This document shows, piece after piece, positions 1-7,021 of a DNA stretch of 39,194 nucleotides. Each line of letters begins with the position of its first letter. The stretch's first letter is position 1. The stretch is from NCBI GenBank assembly GCA_003022485.1, contig PXTS01000085.1:1-39194 (forward strand), in the 5' to 3' direction. Below the pieces are notes generated by a model. It ran no database searches, was not told where the DNA came from, and was given only the letters and a program-made list of their open reading frames with translations. Both the position numbers and the translations under genes were made by a program. The stretch comes from Bacteroidetes bacterium QS_8_68_28. GTDB taxonomy: Bacteria > Bacteroidota > Rhodothermia > Rhodothermales > Salinibacteraceae.

Positions 1-200
1 TCGTCGGCGTAGGCGAGGTCTTTTTCGTTGGCGTCGAGAATGGCGTCCTCGTGCGCTTCCAGCGCGTCGGCCATGCCGTCGAGCACGCGGTTTTTCGTCT
101 CCGTGTCGAGGCGGGCGAGCGTGCGGGAAGCGTCCTGTGCCTCGGCGGCGAGGGTTTCGACGGACGTTTCTTCAGTCGGCGGCGGGGGAGTTTTCGGCAT
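1..200 (-). CDS. proA: Glutamate-5-semialdehyde (gamma-glutamyl phosphate) reductase, N-terminal part
   Basis: Only the first 66 codons are present; the gene runs off the left edge. The minus-strand reading from the ATG at 198-200 has a short Pro/Thr-rich start and then the typical ProA N-terminal helix region (LAAEAQDASRTLARLDTETK, then NRVLDGMADALEAHEDAIL and DANEKDLAYAD). The family reduces gamma-glutamyl phosphate to glutamate-5-semialdehyde with NADPH in proline synthesis. It follows proB in the same direction, so the two form a proBA unit. The start codon sits 4 nt after a 25-nt repeat element (205-229). The call rests on the N-terminal similarity and on the neighbour. Confidence 0.88.
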   Translation of the reverse strand, partial: MPKTPPPPTEETSVETLAAEAQDASRTLARLDTETKNRVLDGMADALEAHEDAILDANEKDLAYAD

Positions 201-204
201 GGGA

Positions 205-229
205 CGTATTTCGTGTTGCGTATTTCGTA
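205..229 (-). repeat. Leader repeat before proA: 10-mer ACGAAATACG twice, 4-nt spacer
   Basis: On the minus strand the 10-mer ACGAAATACG occurs twice, separated by CAAC (14-nt period), ending 4 nt before the proA ATG. The 25-nt element is identical to 28641-28665, which lies before the P-loop gene of the arginine cluster in the same orientation relative to the gene. It is also an inverted match (20 of 25) to 333-357 next to the proB stop. Confidence 0.85.
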
Positions 230-332
230 GGATTGCTGTCTTACGAATGCTGAAAGTGTGGCAAGGGGTCTTCGCTTTCGGACGGGTTCTCGCCGGTAGA
301 ATCGAGGCGTGAGCGAATCGGGACGGCTTCAT

Positions 333-357
333 TACGCAATACGACATACGCAATACG
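333..357 (+). repeat. Repeat abutting the proB stop: 10-mer ACGCAATACG twice, 4-nt spacer
   Basis: On the plus strand ACGCAATACG occurs at 334-343 and 348-357 with ACAT between (14-nt period). The element touches the proB stop codon (358-360). As written on the transcribed (minus) strand it is the inverted partner of 205-229 (20 of 25 positions), so the proB-proA spacer is bracketed by an imperfect inverted repeat. Confidence 0.8.
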
Positions 358-1515
358 CTACCCTTCACGCATCACGACAAGGTCATCGCGCTGAACCACC
401 AACTCGGCGGGCGCATCCTTCAGAATACGACGCACCTCGTCGCTCTGGTGGCCGCGGATGCGGCGCAGGTCGCGGTGGCCGTACTGGGTGATGCCCTTGG
501 CGATAACCTCGGCGGCGTGTCCGTTCGCCTGCACGGCGATCTCGACGGCGTCGCCGCGCGCGAAGTCGCCTTCCGCCCCGACCACACCGGGGGGCAGGAG
601 CGAGGCGCCGCGGCGGCGGAGCGCCTCGGCCGCGCCTTCGTCCACGAGGATGCGTCCGGCGCTCGGAAGCGCGTGCAGCATCCAGTGCTTGCGCGCCCCC
701 ATCGGCGTCTCGGCGCGGCGAAAGAGCGTGCCGCGCACCGTGCCGTCGTGCAGCGCGTCCAGCCGGGCCGCGTCGATGCCGTTGACGATCATCGTGTCGA
801 TGCCGCGGGCGGTGGCCTTTTCGGCAGCTTCGATTTTCGTGCGCATCCCGCCGGTGGCCGCTTGCGTGCCCGCCCCGCCGCCGGCCATTGCGTAGATGTG
901 TTCGTCAATCTCATCGACCACGGGAACGATCTGAGCGCCGGGGTGGGTGCGCGGGTCGGCGTCGTAGAGGCCGTCTACGTCGGTGCACAAAACGAGCGCG
1001 TCGGCTTCGGCGAGAACAGCCGCGTGAGCGGCCAGGTTGTCGTTGTCACCGACGCCCAGCTCCTCGGTGGCGACGGTGTCGTTTTCGTTGACGACCGGCA
1101 GCGTGCCGAGGTCCAAAAGCTGGGAGAGCGTGTTTTTGGCGTTGACGAAGCGGGTGCGCTCGTGCAGGTCGCCGTGCGTGAGCAGGACCTGCGCGCAGGG
1201 AAAGTCGAACAGGCGGTTCCAGTGCGCCATCAAGAGCGGTTGCCCGACGGCGGCGAGGCCCTGCTTTTCGGGAATGGACCGATGCCCGGGCCGCACCGCG
1301 CCGTCTTGCGCGGCTCCCCCCGCCGCCACCGCCCCCGAGGAGACCAAGATCACTTCGCGCCCCCGCTCACGGGCCTCGATCACGAAGCGCGCGATGCCCA
1401 GCAGGTGTTGCGTGCTGACGCCCTCGTCGCCGGGAGCCACCAGCGCGCTTCCGACTTTGAGGACGAGGCGTTGGTATCGGTCTACTTGTGTCGTTGCTTC
1501 GTTCATTGCCCTCAT
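358..1515 (-). CDS. proB: Glutamate 5-kinase
   Basis: Phosphorylates glutamate to gamma-glutamyl phosphate, the first step of proline synthesis. The amino-acid kinase fold is clear: LVLKVGSALV near the start, then VILVSSGAVAAG, LPVVNENDTVA and GDNDNLAAHAA, and VLCTDVDGLYDADP. A C-terminal PUA domain follows (about the last 90 residues, from AGRILVDEGA to the end), as in E. coli ProB. About 385 aa from the ATG at 1515. An ATG at 1506 is an equal alternative, and a TTG at 1563 overlaps the lpd stop. It lies between lpd and proA on the minus strand; feedback control by proline is a property of the family and cannot be read here. Confidence 0.95.
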   Translation of the reverse strand: MRAMNEATTQVDRYQRLVLKVGSALVAPGDEGVSTQHLLGIARFVIEARERGREVILVSSGAVAAGGAAQDGAVRPGHRSIPEKQGLAAVGQPLLMAHWNRLFDFPCAQVLLTHGDLHERTRFVNAKNTLSQLLDLGTLPVVNENDTVATEELGVGDNDNLAAHAAVLAEADALVLCTDVDGLYDADPRTHPGAQIVPVVDEIDEHIYAMAGGGAGTQAATGGMRTKIEAAEKATARGIDTMIVNGIDAARLDALHDGTVRGTLFRRAETPMGARKHWMLHALPSAGRILVDEGAAEALRRRGASLLPPGVVGAEGDFARGDAVEIAVQANGHAAEVIAKGITQYGHRDLRRIRGHQSDEVRRILKDAPAELVVQRDDLVVMREG

Positions 1516-1559
1516 CGGTTTCAGAAGGGTCTTCCCTTCGCCCGTCCACACGCTCGGGC

Positions 1560-2937
1560 TCAAATGTTAATCGGCTGGTCGTAGGCCACGCGGCTCGCCT
1601 CCATGACCGCCTCCGAGAGCGTCGGGTGCGGGTGCATCGACTCCATCATCTCGTGACCGGTCGTCTCGAGGGTGCGCGCGCTGACGACCTCCGCGATCAT
1701 CTCGGTGGCGTTGTGGCCGATGATGTGCGCACCGAGGAGCTCGCCGTACTTCTCGTCGTAGATCATCTTGACGAAGCCCTCGGGGTGGCCCGCGCCGACG
1801 GCCTTGCCGTTGGCCTGGAACGGGAATTTGCACCGAGGCGATCTGCGGCTGGCAGTAAGTGCAGGCCGGCACGTCGGTCATCGAGAAGGGGCGCACGTCC
1901 TCTCCCGCGATCTTTTCGACGCACAGGATGCCTTCGTGGCTGGCCTTGTGCGCCAGCCAGGGCGCGCCCGAGACGTCGCCGATGGCGTAGAGGCCGTCGG
2001 CGCCCGTGCGGTAAAACTCGTCGGTGGCGATGTGGCCAGTGTCGTCGAGCTCCACGCCCACCGCGTCGAGCCCGAGGTCCTCGACGTTCGGGGCCACGCC
2101 CACGGCGCTGAGAATCTGGTCGGTCTCGACGTGTTCGGTCCCGTCTCCGGTCTCAATCTCCACGGAAAGCGCCTCGCCGTCCTCCTCGAACCCCTGCACC
2201 TCCGCGCCGGTCATGACGTCGATGCCGGCCTCCTCGAAGGATTCCCGGAGCTGGGCGGAGACGTCTGGGTCCTCGGCGGGCACGATGCGGTCCATGACCT
2301 CCACGAGGGTCACGTCGGTGCCCATGTTTTGGTAGAAGTAGGCGAACTCGACCCCGATGGCCCCCGCGCCCACGACCGCCAGGCGGTCGGGCTGATCGGT
2401 CTGGAGCATCGCCCCCCGGTAGGAGACGACGTTTTCCTCGTCGATCGGCAGCGGCGGGATCTCGTTGGGCCGCGCTCCGGTGGCGATGATGATGTGTTCG
2501 GCCTCGGCGGTCTGCTCTTCGCCGATCTCCTCACCGTCCATGTTGGTGGAGGGCTCGACCTGGACCTCGCCGTCTCCCAGCAGCGTGCCGTGCCCGTAGA
2601 GCACGTCGATGTCGTTCTTGTTCATCAGGTATTGCACGCCCTGGTTCATCTGGTTCGAGGCGCCGCGGCTTCGCTCAACGACTTTCTCGAAGTTGGGCGT
2701 GACTTCGCCGTTCAGCTCCAGCCCGAAGTCGTCGAGGTGCTGCGCGTCGGCCATGACCTCGGCGCTGCGCAGGAGCGCCTTCGTGGGAATGCAGCCGACG
2801 TTGAGGCAGACGCCGCCGAGCTTGTCTTTCTCGACGACGGCCGTGTCCATGCCGAGCTGCGCGGCGCGGATGGCAGTCTCGTAGCCGCCGGGGCCGGTGC
2901 CGATGACGATGCAGTCGTAGGATTCGCCGTTGGCCAT
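1560..2937 (-). pseudogene. lpd: Dihydrolipoyl dehydrogenase, frame broken by an apparent deletion of about 50 nt near 1830
   Basis: E3 component of 2-oxoacid dehydrogenase complexes: an FAD enzyme that reoxidises dihydrolipoamide with NAD. Frame one (2937 to about 1831, 369 codons) has the FAD motif IGTGPGGYETAIRAA, the redox disulfide GGVCLNVGCIPTK, the NAD-binding VVGAGAIGVEFA, and TYCQPQIASV. The rest (KFPFQANGKA, then KMIYDEKYGELLGAHIIG, then the catalytic HPHPTLSEAV) is in another frame, 1829 to the stop at 1560. About 17 residues that normally follow IASV, including the conserved GLTE stretch, are missing and one base is left over. The two parts plus the gap give about 475 aa, the family length. 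Either a real recent inactivation or an assembly error. All other expected motifs are intact. Confidence 0.88.
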
Positions 2938-3081
2938 CTTGTTTTGCAGAAAGGGGAGGAAGAGGGCAGCGGGGTTGCAGGAGATCCGCTAAGAAGAATT
3001 GCTCGCGTGAGGGGGCGTTCCCGGCCCGGCCAGCGGAGGCGGGCAGAATAGTCTGTGAAGCCTCGCGCGAGAGGAGCGCAC
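2938..3081. other. Spacer upstream of lpd
   Basis: About 140 nt between the lpd start and the tRNA terminator. It is purine-rich just before lpd on the plus strand (pyrimidine-rich as the lpd leader). I see no convincing promoter and no ORF with recognisable content. Confidence 0.4.
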
Positions 3082-3120
3082 AAAAAAGCGCCCGCCTGCT
3101 TTTCCTCGCAGGGGGCGCGC
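3082..3120 (-). terminator. Intrinsic terminator after tRNA-His
   Basis: Read on the minus strand: GCGCCC and CCTGC, a loop GAGGAAAA, then GCAGG, one bulged C, GGGCGC and a run of six T. This gives an 11-bp stem with one bulge followed by a T-run, 20 nt after the encoded CCA of tRNA-His. It would end the tRNA-Gln/tRNA-His transcript. Confidence 0.85.
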
Positions 3121-3139
3121 CTTTCGTCCATATCGGCTC

Positions 3140-3218
3140 TGGGGGGACCGGAGGGAATCGAACCCTCGACCTTTCGGATCACAACCGAATGCTCTGGACC
3201 AAACTGAGCTACGGTCCC
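3140..3218 (-). tRNA. tRNA-His (GTG), CCA encoded
   Basis: Folds as a cloverleaf on the minus strand: acceptor GGGACCG with CGGTCCC, D stem GCTC/GAGC, anticodon stem TTCGG/CCGAA with loop TTGTGAT (anticodon GTG), T stem GAGGG/CCCTC with loop TTCGATT, discriminator C73, then CCA. The base before G1 is C, not the G(-1) that bacterial tRNA-His genes usually encode opposite C73. The anticodon makes histidine the only reasonable identity. Confidence 0.93.
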
Positions 3219-3231
3219 GCAAAGGAAGCTC

Positions 3232-3289
3232 CGTCTCGAAATGTTCGTCACGAAACGCTTCGTCCCGAAATGCTTTCGTCTCGAAGCGT
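3232..3289. repeat. Four degenerate 14-16 nt repeats between the two tRNA genes
   Basis: Units start at 3232, 3246, 3261 and 3277 and share the core CGTCnCGAA followed by AYG or GCG and T. Where a unit is preceded by TT, the core TTCG-3 nt-CGAA is itself a small inverted repeat. The array fills most of the spacer between tRNA-His and tRNA-Gln and has no coding content. Confidence 0.7.
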
Positions 3290-3300
3290 CGATGCGGCGG

Positions 3301-3373
3301 CTGCTCCGGAAGGATTCGAACCTTCAGCCCCTGGTACCAGAAACCAGTGCTCTGCCGATTGAGCTACGGAGCA
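3301..3373 (-). tRNA. tRNA-Gln (CTG), CCA not encoded
   Basis: Cloverleaf on the minus strand: acceptor TGCTCCG with CGGAGCA (U1-A72, typical of tRNA-Gln), D stem GCTC/GAGC, anticodon stem CTGGT/ACCAG with loop TTCTGGT (anticodon CTG, codon CAG), T stem GAAGG/CCTTC with loop TTCGAAT, discriminator G73. The next bases are CCG, so the tail must be added by the CCA enzyme, unlike its neighbour tRNA-His. It lies upstream of tRNA-His in the same direction and probably shares its transcript. Confidence 0.93.
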
Positions 3374-3427
3374 TCGGCGACGTCGGCCGATGGAAATGCG
3401 TGGCGCGCGCCTTCGGTTCCCGCACGT

Positions 3428-4285
3428 CTACGAATCGGCCGGCGGCCGGGCGCCGGAGCGCACGGTATTAACAGGCTCTTCGCCCCCGGCAGGTACGTTT
3501 TCCTCGTGCGGGTCGGAGGCCTCCGGCTGGGGCGCCGGGGCCTGCGCGTCCACCAGGTGCGGGGCCACGCCGCGCCACTCGGCCACCTGCTCGACGATCT
3601 TCGAGCGCACCTCCGCGTGTAGCGCGTCGGGGTCGCGGCCCTGCGGCGAGACAGCCCCGAGCACCTTCAGGCGAATGTCGCAGTCGGTGTCGAAGCGCCA
3701 CCCGCCCTTCGGGAGCGTCCCGCGCGTGCCCTCGATGGCCAGCGGGAGCACGTCCACGCCCGCCTCGGCGGCCAGGCGAAACGGCCCTTTCGCAAAGCGC
3801 ATGACGCGCCCGTCGCGCGAGCGCGTACCCTCGGGAAAGAACATGACCGAACAGCGCTTGTCGAGGTAGTTCCTGGCCTTTGGGAAGACCGCCGCGCGGC
3901 TTTCGGCGCTCTTTCGGTCCACGGCGATGTCGCCGGCCAGGCGCATCAGCCAGCCGAAGACCGGCGCGTCGAAGAGCTCCTTTTTGACGATCCATTTCAT
4001 CTCCCACGGCAGGCGGCAGGCCGCCGGAATGTCGCCGAAGGACTGGTGGTTGGAGACCACCACGAACGGGCGGCGCGGGTCCTCCGGCCGCTCGCCGCTG
4101 ATCGAGAGGTGCCAGGCCGGGTTCAGGTACGTCACCAGGCTGCCCCACCAGCGGAAGAGCCGCCCGGTGCGGTAGTGGGCCGGATCGCGGTCGAAGAGGC
4201 GCGTGATGGCCATCGTCGGGAGCGCCGCAAGAACGATCCCCGCGATGGCCGTCCAGGTGAAAGCCGAGCGGAGCGTGGTGCGCAT
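3428..4285 (-). CDS. plsC: 1-acyl-sn-glycerol-3-phosphate acyltransferase (PlsC family)
   Basis: 285 aa. Membrane-associated acyltransferase expected to convert lysophosphatidate to phosphatidate in phospholipid synthesis. An N-terminal hydrophobic stretch (about residues 10-27) is followed by the HX4D catalytic motif (NHQSFGD, H80 and D85) and the acceptor-binding FPEGTRS (150-156); PLAIEGT follows. The last 40 residues are Pro/Glu-rich and probably disordered. Divergent from ribD with a 203-nt intergenic region, and upstream of the tRNA pair on the same strand. The acyl acceptor cannot be told from sequence; other members of the family acylate ornithine lipids. Confidence 0.88.
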   Translation of the reverse strand: MRTTLRSAFTWTAIAGIVLAALPTMAITRLFDRDPAHYRTGRLFRWWGSLVTYLNPAWHLSISGERPEDPRRPFVVVSNHQSFGDIPAACRLPWEMKWIVKKELFDAPVFGWLMRLAGDIAVDRKSAESRAAVFPKARNYLDKRCSVMFFPEGTRSRDGRVMRFAKGPFRLAAEAGVDVLPLAIEGTRGTLPKGGWRFDTDCDIRLKVLGAVSPQGRDPDALHAEVRSKIVEQVAEWRGVAPHLVDAQAPAPQPEASDPHEENVPAGGEEPVNTVRSGARPPADS

Positions 4286-4336
4286 GGAGCGAGCGGTGAG
4301 CGCGAGGCGATTGGGGCGCGGCGGTTGGGGCAGGGG

Positions 4337-4360
4337 GGCGTTTGCTCTTTAAGAAACGCC
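4337..4360. repeat. Inverted repeat GGCGTTT/AAACGCC in the plsC-ribD divergent region
   Basis: GGCGTTT (4337-4343), loop GCTCTTTAAG, AAACGCC (4354-4360): a perfect 7-bp inverted repeat between two divergent genes. The same AAACGCC/GGCGTTT core forms the 13-bp inverted repeat at 26948-26996. It could be an operator or a dispersed palindrome; no function is shown. Confidence 0.45.
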
Positions 4361-4488
4361 GAGCGTCCTGCGCTTCGCGCCACGCGCATAGGAAATGCCG
4401 CGCCGCCGCCGTTGGTTCTGTCGGCGCGCGCCGAAACGCCGCTGTCGCCCTCGGCGTTCTTCTCACGTGCCGTCTCTCGCTTCCCTCG

Positions 4489-5637
4489 ATGCATGCAGCC
4501 GTGAGCGAACGACGCAACGCAACGCACGAGCGCTGGATGCGGCGCTGCCTGGAGCTGGCGCGCCGGGGCGCCCCCCGTCCCAACCCCATGGTGGGTGCAG
4601 TCGTCGTGGACGCGCGAGGCGAGCGCCTCGGCGAAGGCTGGCACCGCGCCGCCGGCAAAGCACACGCCGAGGTCAACGCGCTTAGGGACGCCGGCGCAGC
4701 GACCAGCCTGAGAGAGGCCACGCTCTACGTCAACCTCGAGCCGTGCACGCACCACGGCCGGACGCCGCCCTGCACCGACCTCATTCTGGACAAAGGCGTC
4801 GGGCGCGTGGTCGTGGGCATGCGCGACCCACACGAGGCGGCGTCGGGCGGGGTTGAGCGGTTGCGCGCGGCGGGGGTAGAGGTGACCGTCGGGGTACGGG
4901 GAAAGGAATGTCGTCGCCTCAACGAAGCCTTCGCTCGTCGCGTGCGCACCGGCCGCCCGCTCCTTACGCTCAAGCAGGCGCAGACCCTCGGCGGTCGGGT
5001 TGCCACCCGTACCGGCGACAGCCGCTGGATTAGCTCTGAAGAAGCGCGGCGGAGAGGGCACCGCTGGCGTCGCCAGTCCGGCGCCGTGCTCGTCGGCAGC
5101 GGCACGGCTGCCAGCGACGACCCTCGTCTGACGGTGCGCCACGTGGACCTCGGCCCGCACGAAGAGCAGCCACGCCGCTTGGTGCTCGACCGTGCGGGCC
5201 GGCTCGCCCCGTCGCTGCGGCTCTTTTCCGACGCGCACGCCGCACGCACCACCGCCGTCGTCGGTGAGGGGCGCGACGCCCCGCCCTACGTCGAGGCGCT
5301 CCGGCGGGCCGGCGGGCAGGTCCTGCGCGTGAAAGAGCGTGACGGCCACCTCGACCTCGGCGCGCTCTTGGACCGCCTGGGGACGCCGCCCGACGGCGAG
5401 CGTCCCGTTCAGTCGCTTTTCGTGGAGGCTGGGCCGGGGCTGGCGACCGCGCTTTTTGAGCAGGATCTCGTGGACCGCTACTACCTCTTCGTGGCGCCCC
5501 GGCTGTTGGGGACCGGCACCCCCGCCGTCGGCGACCGGGAGGCCGAGGCGATGACCGATGCGCAGGGCTTCGCCGAGCACACCTGGGAAACGGTCGGCGG
5601 CGACGCGCTGTTCAAGGGCTTCCGCCGCCCGGTCTGA
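4489..5637 (+). CDS. ribD: Riboflavin biosynthesis bifunctional deaminase/reductase
   Basis: 382 aa from the ATG at 4489. Deaminates diaminohydroxy-phosphoribosylaminopyrimidine and then reduces the ribose with NADPH, steps two and three of riboflavin synthesis. The N-terminal deaminase has PNPMVGAVVV (31-40), the zinc and catalytic HAE (59-61) and the zinc cysteines in EPCTHHGRTPPC (C86, C95). The C-terminal reductase domain shows VGSGTAASDDPRLTVR, FVEAGPGLATALF and APRLLGTG. A pyrimidine-rich stretch precedes the start, with no Shine-Dalgarno site. Stop TGA overlaps the next ATG by one base. I saw no FMN riboswitch in the 200 nt upstream. Confidence 0.96.
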   Translation: MHAAVSERRNATHERWMRRCLELARRGAPRPNPMVGAVVVDARGERLGEGWHRAAGKAHAEVNALRDAGAATSLREATLYVNLEPCTHHGRTPPCTDLILDKGVGRVVVGMRDPHEAASGGVERLRAAGVEVTVGVRGKECRRLNEAFARRVRTGRPLLTLKQAQTLGGRVATRTGDSRWISSEEARRRGHRWRRQSGAVLVGSGTAASDDPRLTVRHVDLGPHEEQPRRLVLDRAGRLAPSLRLFSDAHAARTTAVVGEGRDAPPYVEALRRAGGQVLRVKERDGHLDLGALLDRLGTPPDGERPVQSLFVEAGPGLATALFEQDLVDRYYLFVAPRLLGTGTPAVGDREAEAMTDAQGFAEHTWETVGGDALFKGFRRPV

Positions 5638-6245
5638 TGCCTCCCCCGCCTTGCCAAACGGCCATGCCCATCGTCGAAGCGCCGGCCCCGCGAGACGCCA
5701 AGCCTCCCGAGAAGGAAACCTACACGCACGCCGACTACGCCCGGCTGCCGGAGGGCGCGCCCTACGAACTGATCGGAGGAAACCTCGTCATGGCGCCCGC
5801 CCCGACGCCCGACCACCAGCGCGTCATCGGACGCCTGTTCCGGATCTTCTCAAGCTTCGTGGAAGAGCAGGAACTGGGAGAAGTTTTCGTGTCGCCCATC
5901 GACGTGCACCTCTCCGAGCACGACACGCCCCAGCCGGACCTCGTCTTCGTAGCGACCGAGCGCGCCGAAATCGTCGGGGCGCAGGAAATTGAGGGGGCGC
6001 CCGACCTCGTGGCCGAGGTGCTCTCTCCCTCGACCGGGTACTACGACCTGCGCGGCAAGAAGCGGCTCTACGAGCGCGCCGGCGTGAAGGAATACTGGAT
6101 CGTGGATCCGGTGGAAGGCAGCGTAGAGGTCTACGAAAACGGCACCGACGGCTTCGCCCGTGCCGACCGCGCCGAGGAGGACGGCGGCGTCGCAGCGTCG
6201 GCGTTGCTGGAGGGCCTGCGCGTCGAGCCGGACGTTCTTTTCTGA
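5637..6245 (+). CDS. Uma2-family (DUF820) restriction-endonuclease-fold protein
   Basis: 202 aa. Uma2/DUF820 proteins have a PD-(D/E)XK nuclease fold; their biological role is mostly unknown. Visible family features are YELIGGNLVMAPAPTPDHQRV near the N-terminus, the acidic residue in QPDLVFV, EVLSPST, and the lysine-bearing helix KKRLYERAGVKEYWIVDP. The ATG overlaps the ribD stop (TGATG), suggesting translational coupling; an internal ATG at 5664 (MPIVEAPAP) is also possible. It lies between the riboflavin genes ribD and ribE, in the same direction. Such genes are often multicopy in some phyla, so a chance insertion is likely, but the tight overlap is unusual. Confidence 0.85.
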   Translation: MPPPPCQTAMPIVEAPAPRDAKPPEKETYTHADYARLPEGAPYELIGGNLVMAPAPTPDHQRVIGRLFRIFSSFVEEQELGEVFVSPIDVHLSEHDTPQPDLVFVATERAEIVGAQEIEGAPDLVAEVLSPSTGYYDLRGKKRLYERAGVKEYWIVDPVEGSVEVYENGTDGFARADRAEEDGGVAASALLEGLRVEPDVLF

Positions 6246-6289
6246 AAAAGCCACCCCGAGCTACCAAATCCCAAACCGCCGCAGCTTCC

Positions 6290-6931
6290 ATGTTCACCGG
6301 CATCATCGAGACCGTCGCCCCCGTCGCGGGCGTCCAGCCGATGGGCAGCGACGAGGCGGGTCGCCGTCTCGTGCTGGAGGCCCCTTTCGCTGCCGAGCTA
6401 TCCGTCGGTGACAGCGTGGCCGTCGATGGGGCGTGCCTCACTGCCGTCAGTACGGATGCAGAGGCGGGCACCTTCACCCTTGAAGCGGTCGAAGAGACGC
6501 TGCGCAAGACCACCCTCGGGGCGCTTGAGGAAGGCGACCGCGCCAACGTGGAGCGCGCCCTGAAAGCCGGCGCCCGCCTCGACGGGCACTTCGTGCAGGG
6601 CCACGTAGACACCACGGGCCGCGTCCAGTCGGTCGAAAAAGAAGAAACGAGCCGTCGCTATCGGGTTGGCTTCGAGCCTGAGTGGGCGCGCTACCTCATC
6701 CCGACCGGATCGGTCGCGCTCGACGGGATCAGCCTGACGGTTGCGCGGCTGGACCGCGCGGCAGGCACCCTCGCCGTAGCCATCGTTCCGCACACCTACG
6801 GGGCGACGGCCATCGCCGAGCGCTGGGCGGAGGGCGCGGAGGTCAACGTCGAGTTCGACATGCTCGGCAAGTACGTCGTTGCACAGGAAAAACATTCGCT
6901 GCGAAACCCGGCGGCGAGCACTGTGCGTTGA
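6290..6931 (+). CDS. ribE: Riboflavin synthase, alpha chain
   Basis: 213 aa. Dismutates two 6,7-dimethyl-8-ribityllumazines to riboflavin. Starts with the diagnostic MFTGIIE and contains two lumazine-binding repeats: first VGDSVAVDGACLTAV (about 39-53), second IPTGSVALDGISLTV, each preceded by the usual Gly/His-containing strand (DGHFVQGHVDTTG). The family length is 200-220 aa. Last gene of a ribD - Uma2 - ribE unit, 44 nt after the Uma2 stop. In Enterobacteria this gene is called ribC or ribE depending on the naming scheme. Confidence 0.97.
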   Translation: MFTGIIETVAPVAGVQPMGSDEAGRRLVLEAPFAAELSVGDSVAVDGACLTAVSTDAEAGTFTLEAVEETLRKTTLGALEEGDRANVERALKAGARLDGHFVQGHVDTTGRVQSVEKEETSRRYRVGFEPEWARYLIPTGSVALDGISLTVARLDRAAGTLAVAIVPHTYGATAIAERWAEGAEVNVEFDMLGKYVVAQEKHSLRNPAASTVR

Positions 6932-6962
6932 GAAAGACAGCTGTCCGCGCCCGGGAGACGCC

Positions 6963-6990
6963 ATCCGCCGGGGCAAATCCGCCGGGGCAA
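6963..6990 (+). repeat. Perfect 14-nt tandem duplication
   Basis: ATCCGCCGGGGCAA at 6963-6976 is repeated exactly at 6977-6990, in the ribE-lipoprotein spacer. Confidence 0.9.
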
Positions 6991-7021
6991 GCTCCTGCGC
7001 ACCGAACGCAAACCGCTGCCC

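Noticed and set aside
3241-3471. Small ORFs over the tRNA genes
   Set aside because: They read through tRNA-Gln and the repeat spacer and are not coding.
4286-4488. FMN riboswitch upstream of ribD
   Set aside because: None of the conserved RFN-element segments (AGGAUAUGCU-like, GAUUCAGU-like) were found; only a short palindrome.
4132-5580. Minus-strand ORF of 482 codons
   Set aside because: Antisense to ribD and overlapping plsC in another frame; no motifs.
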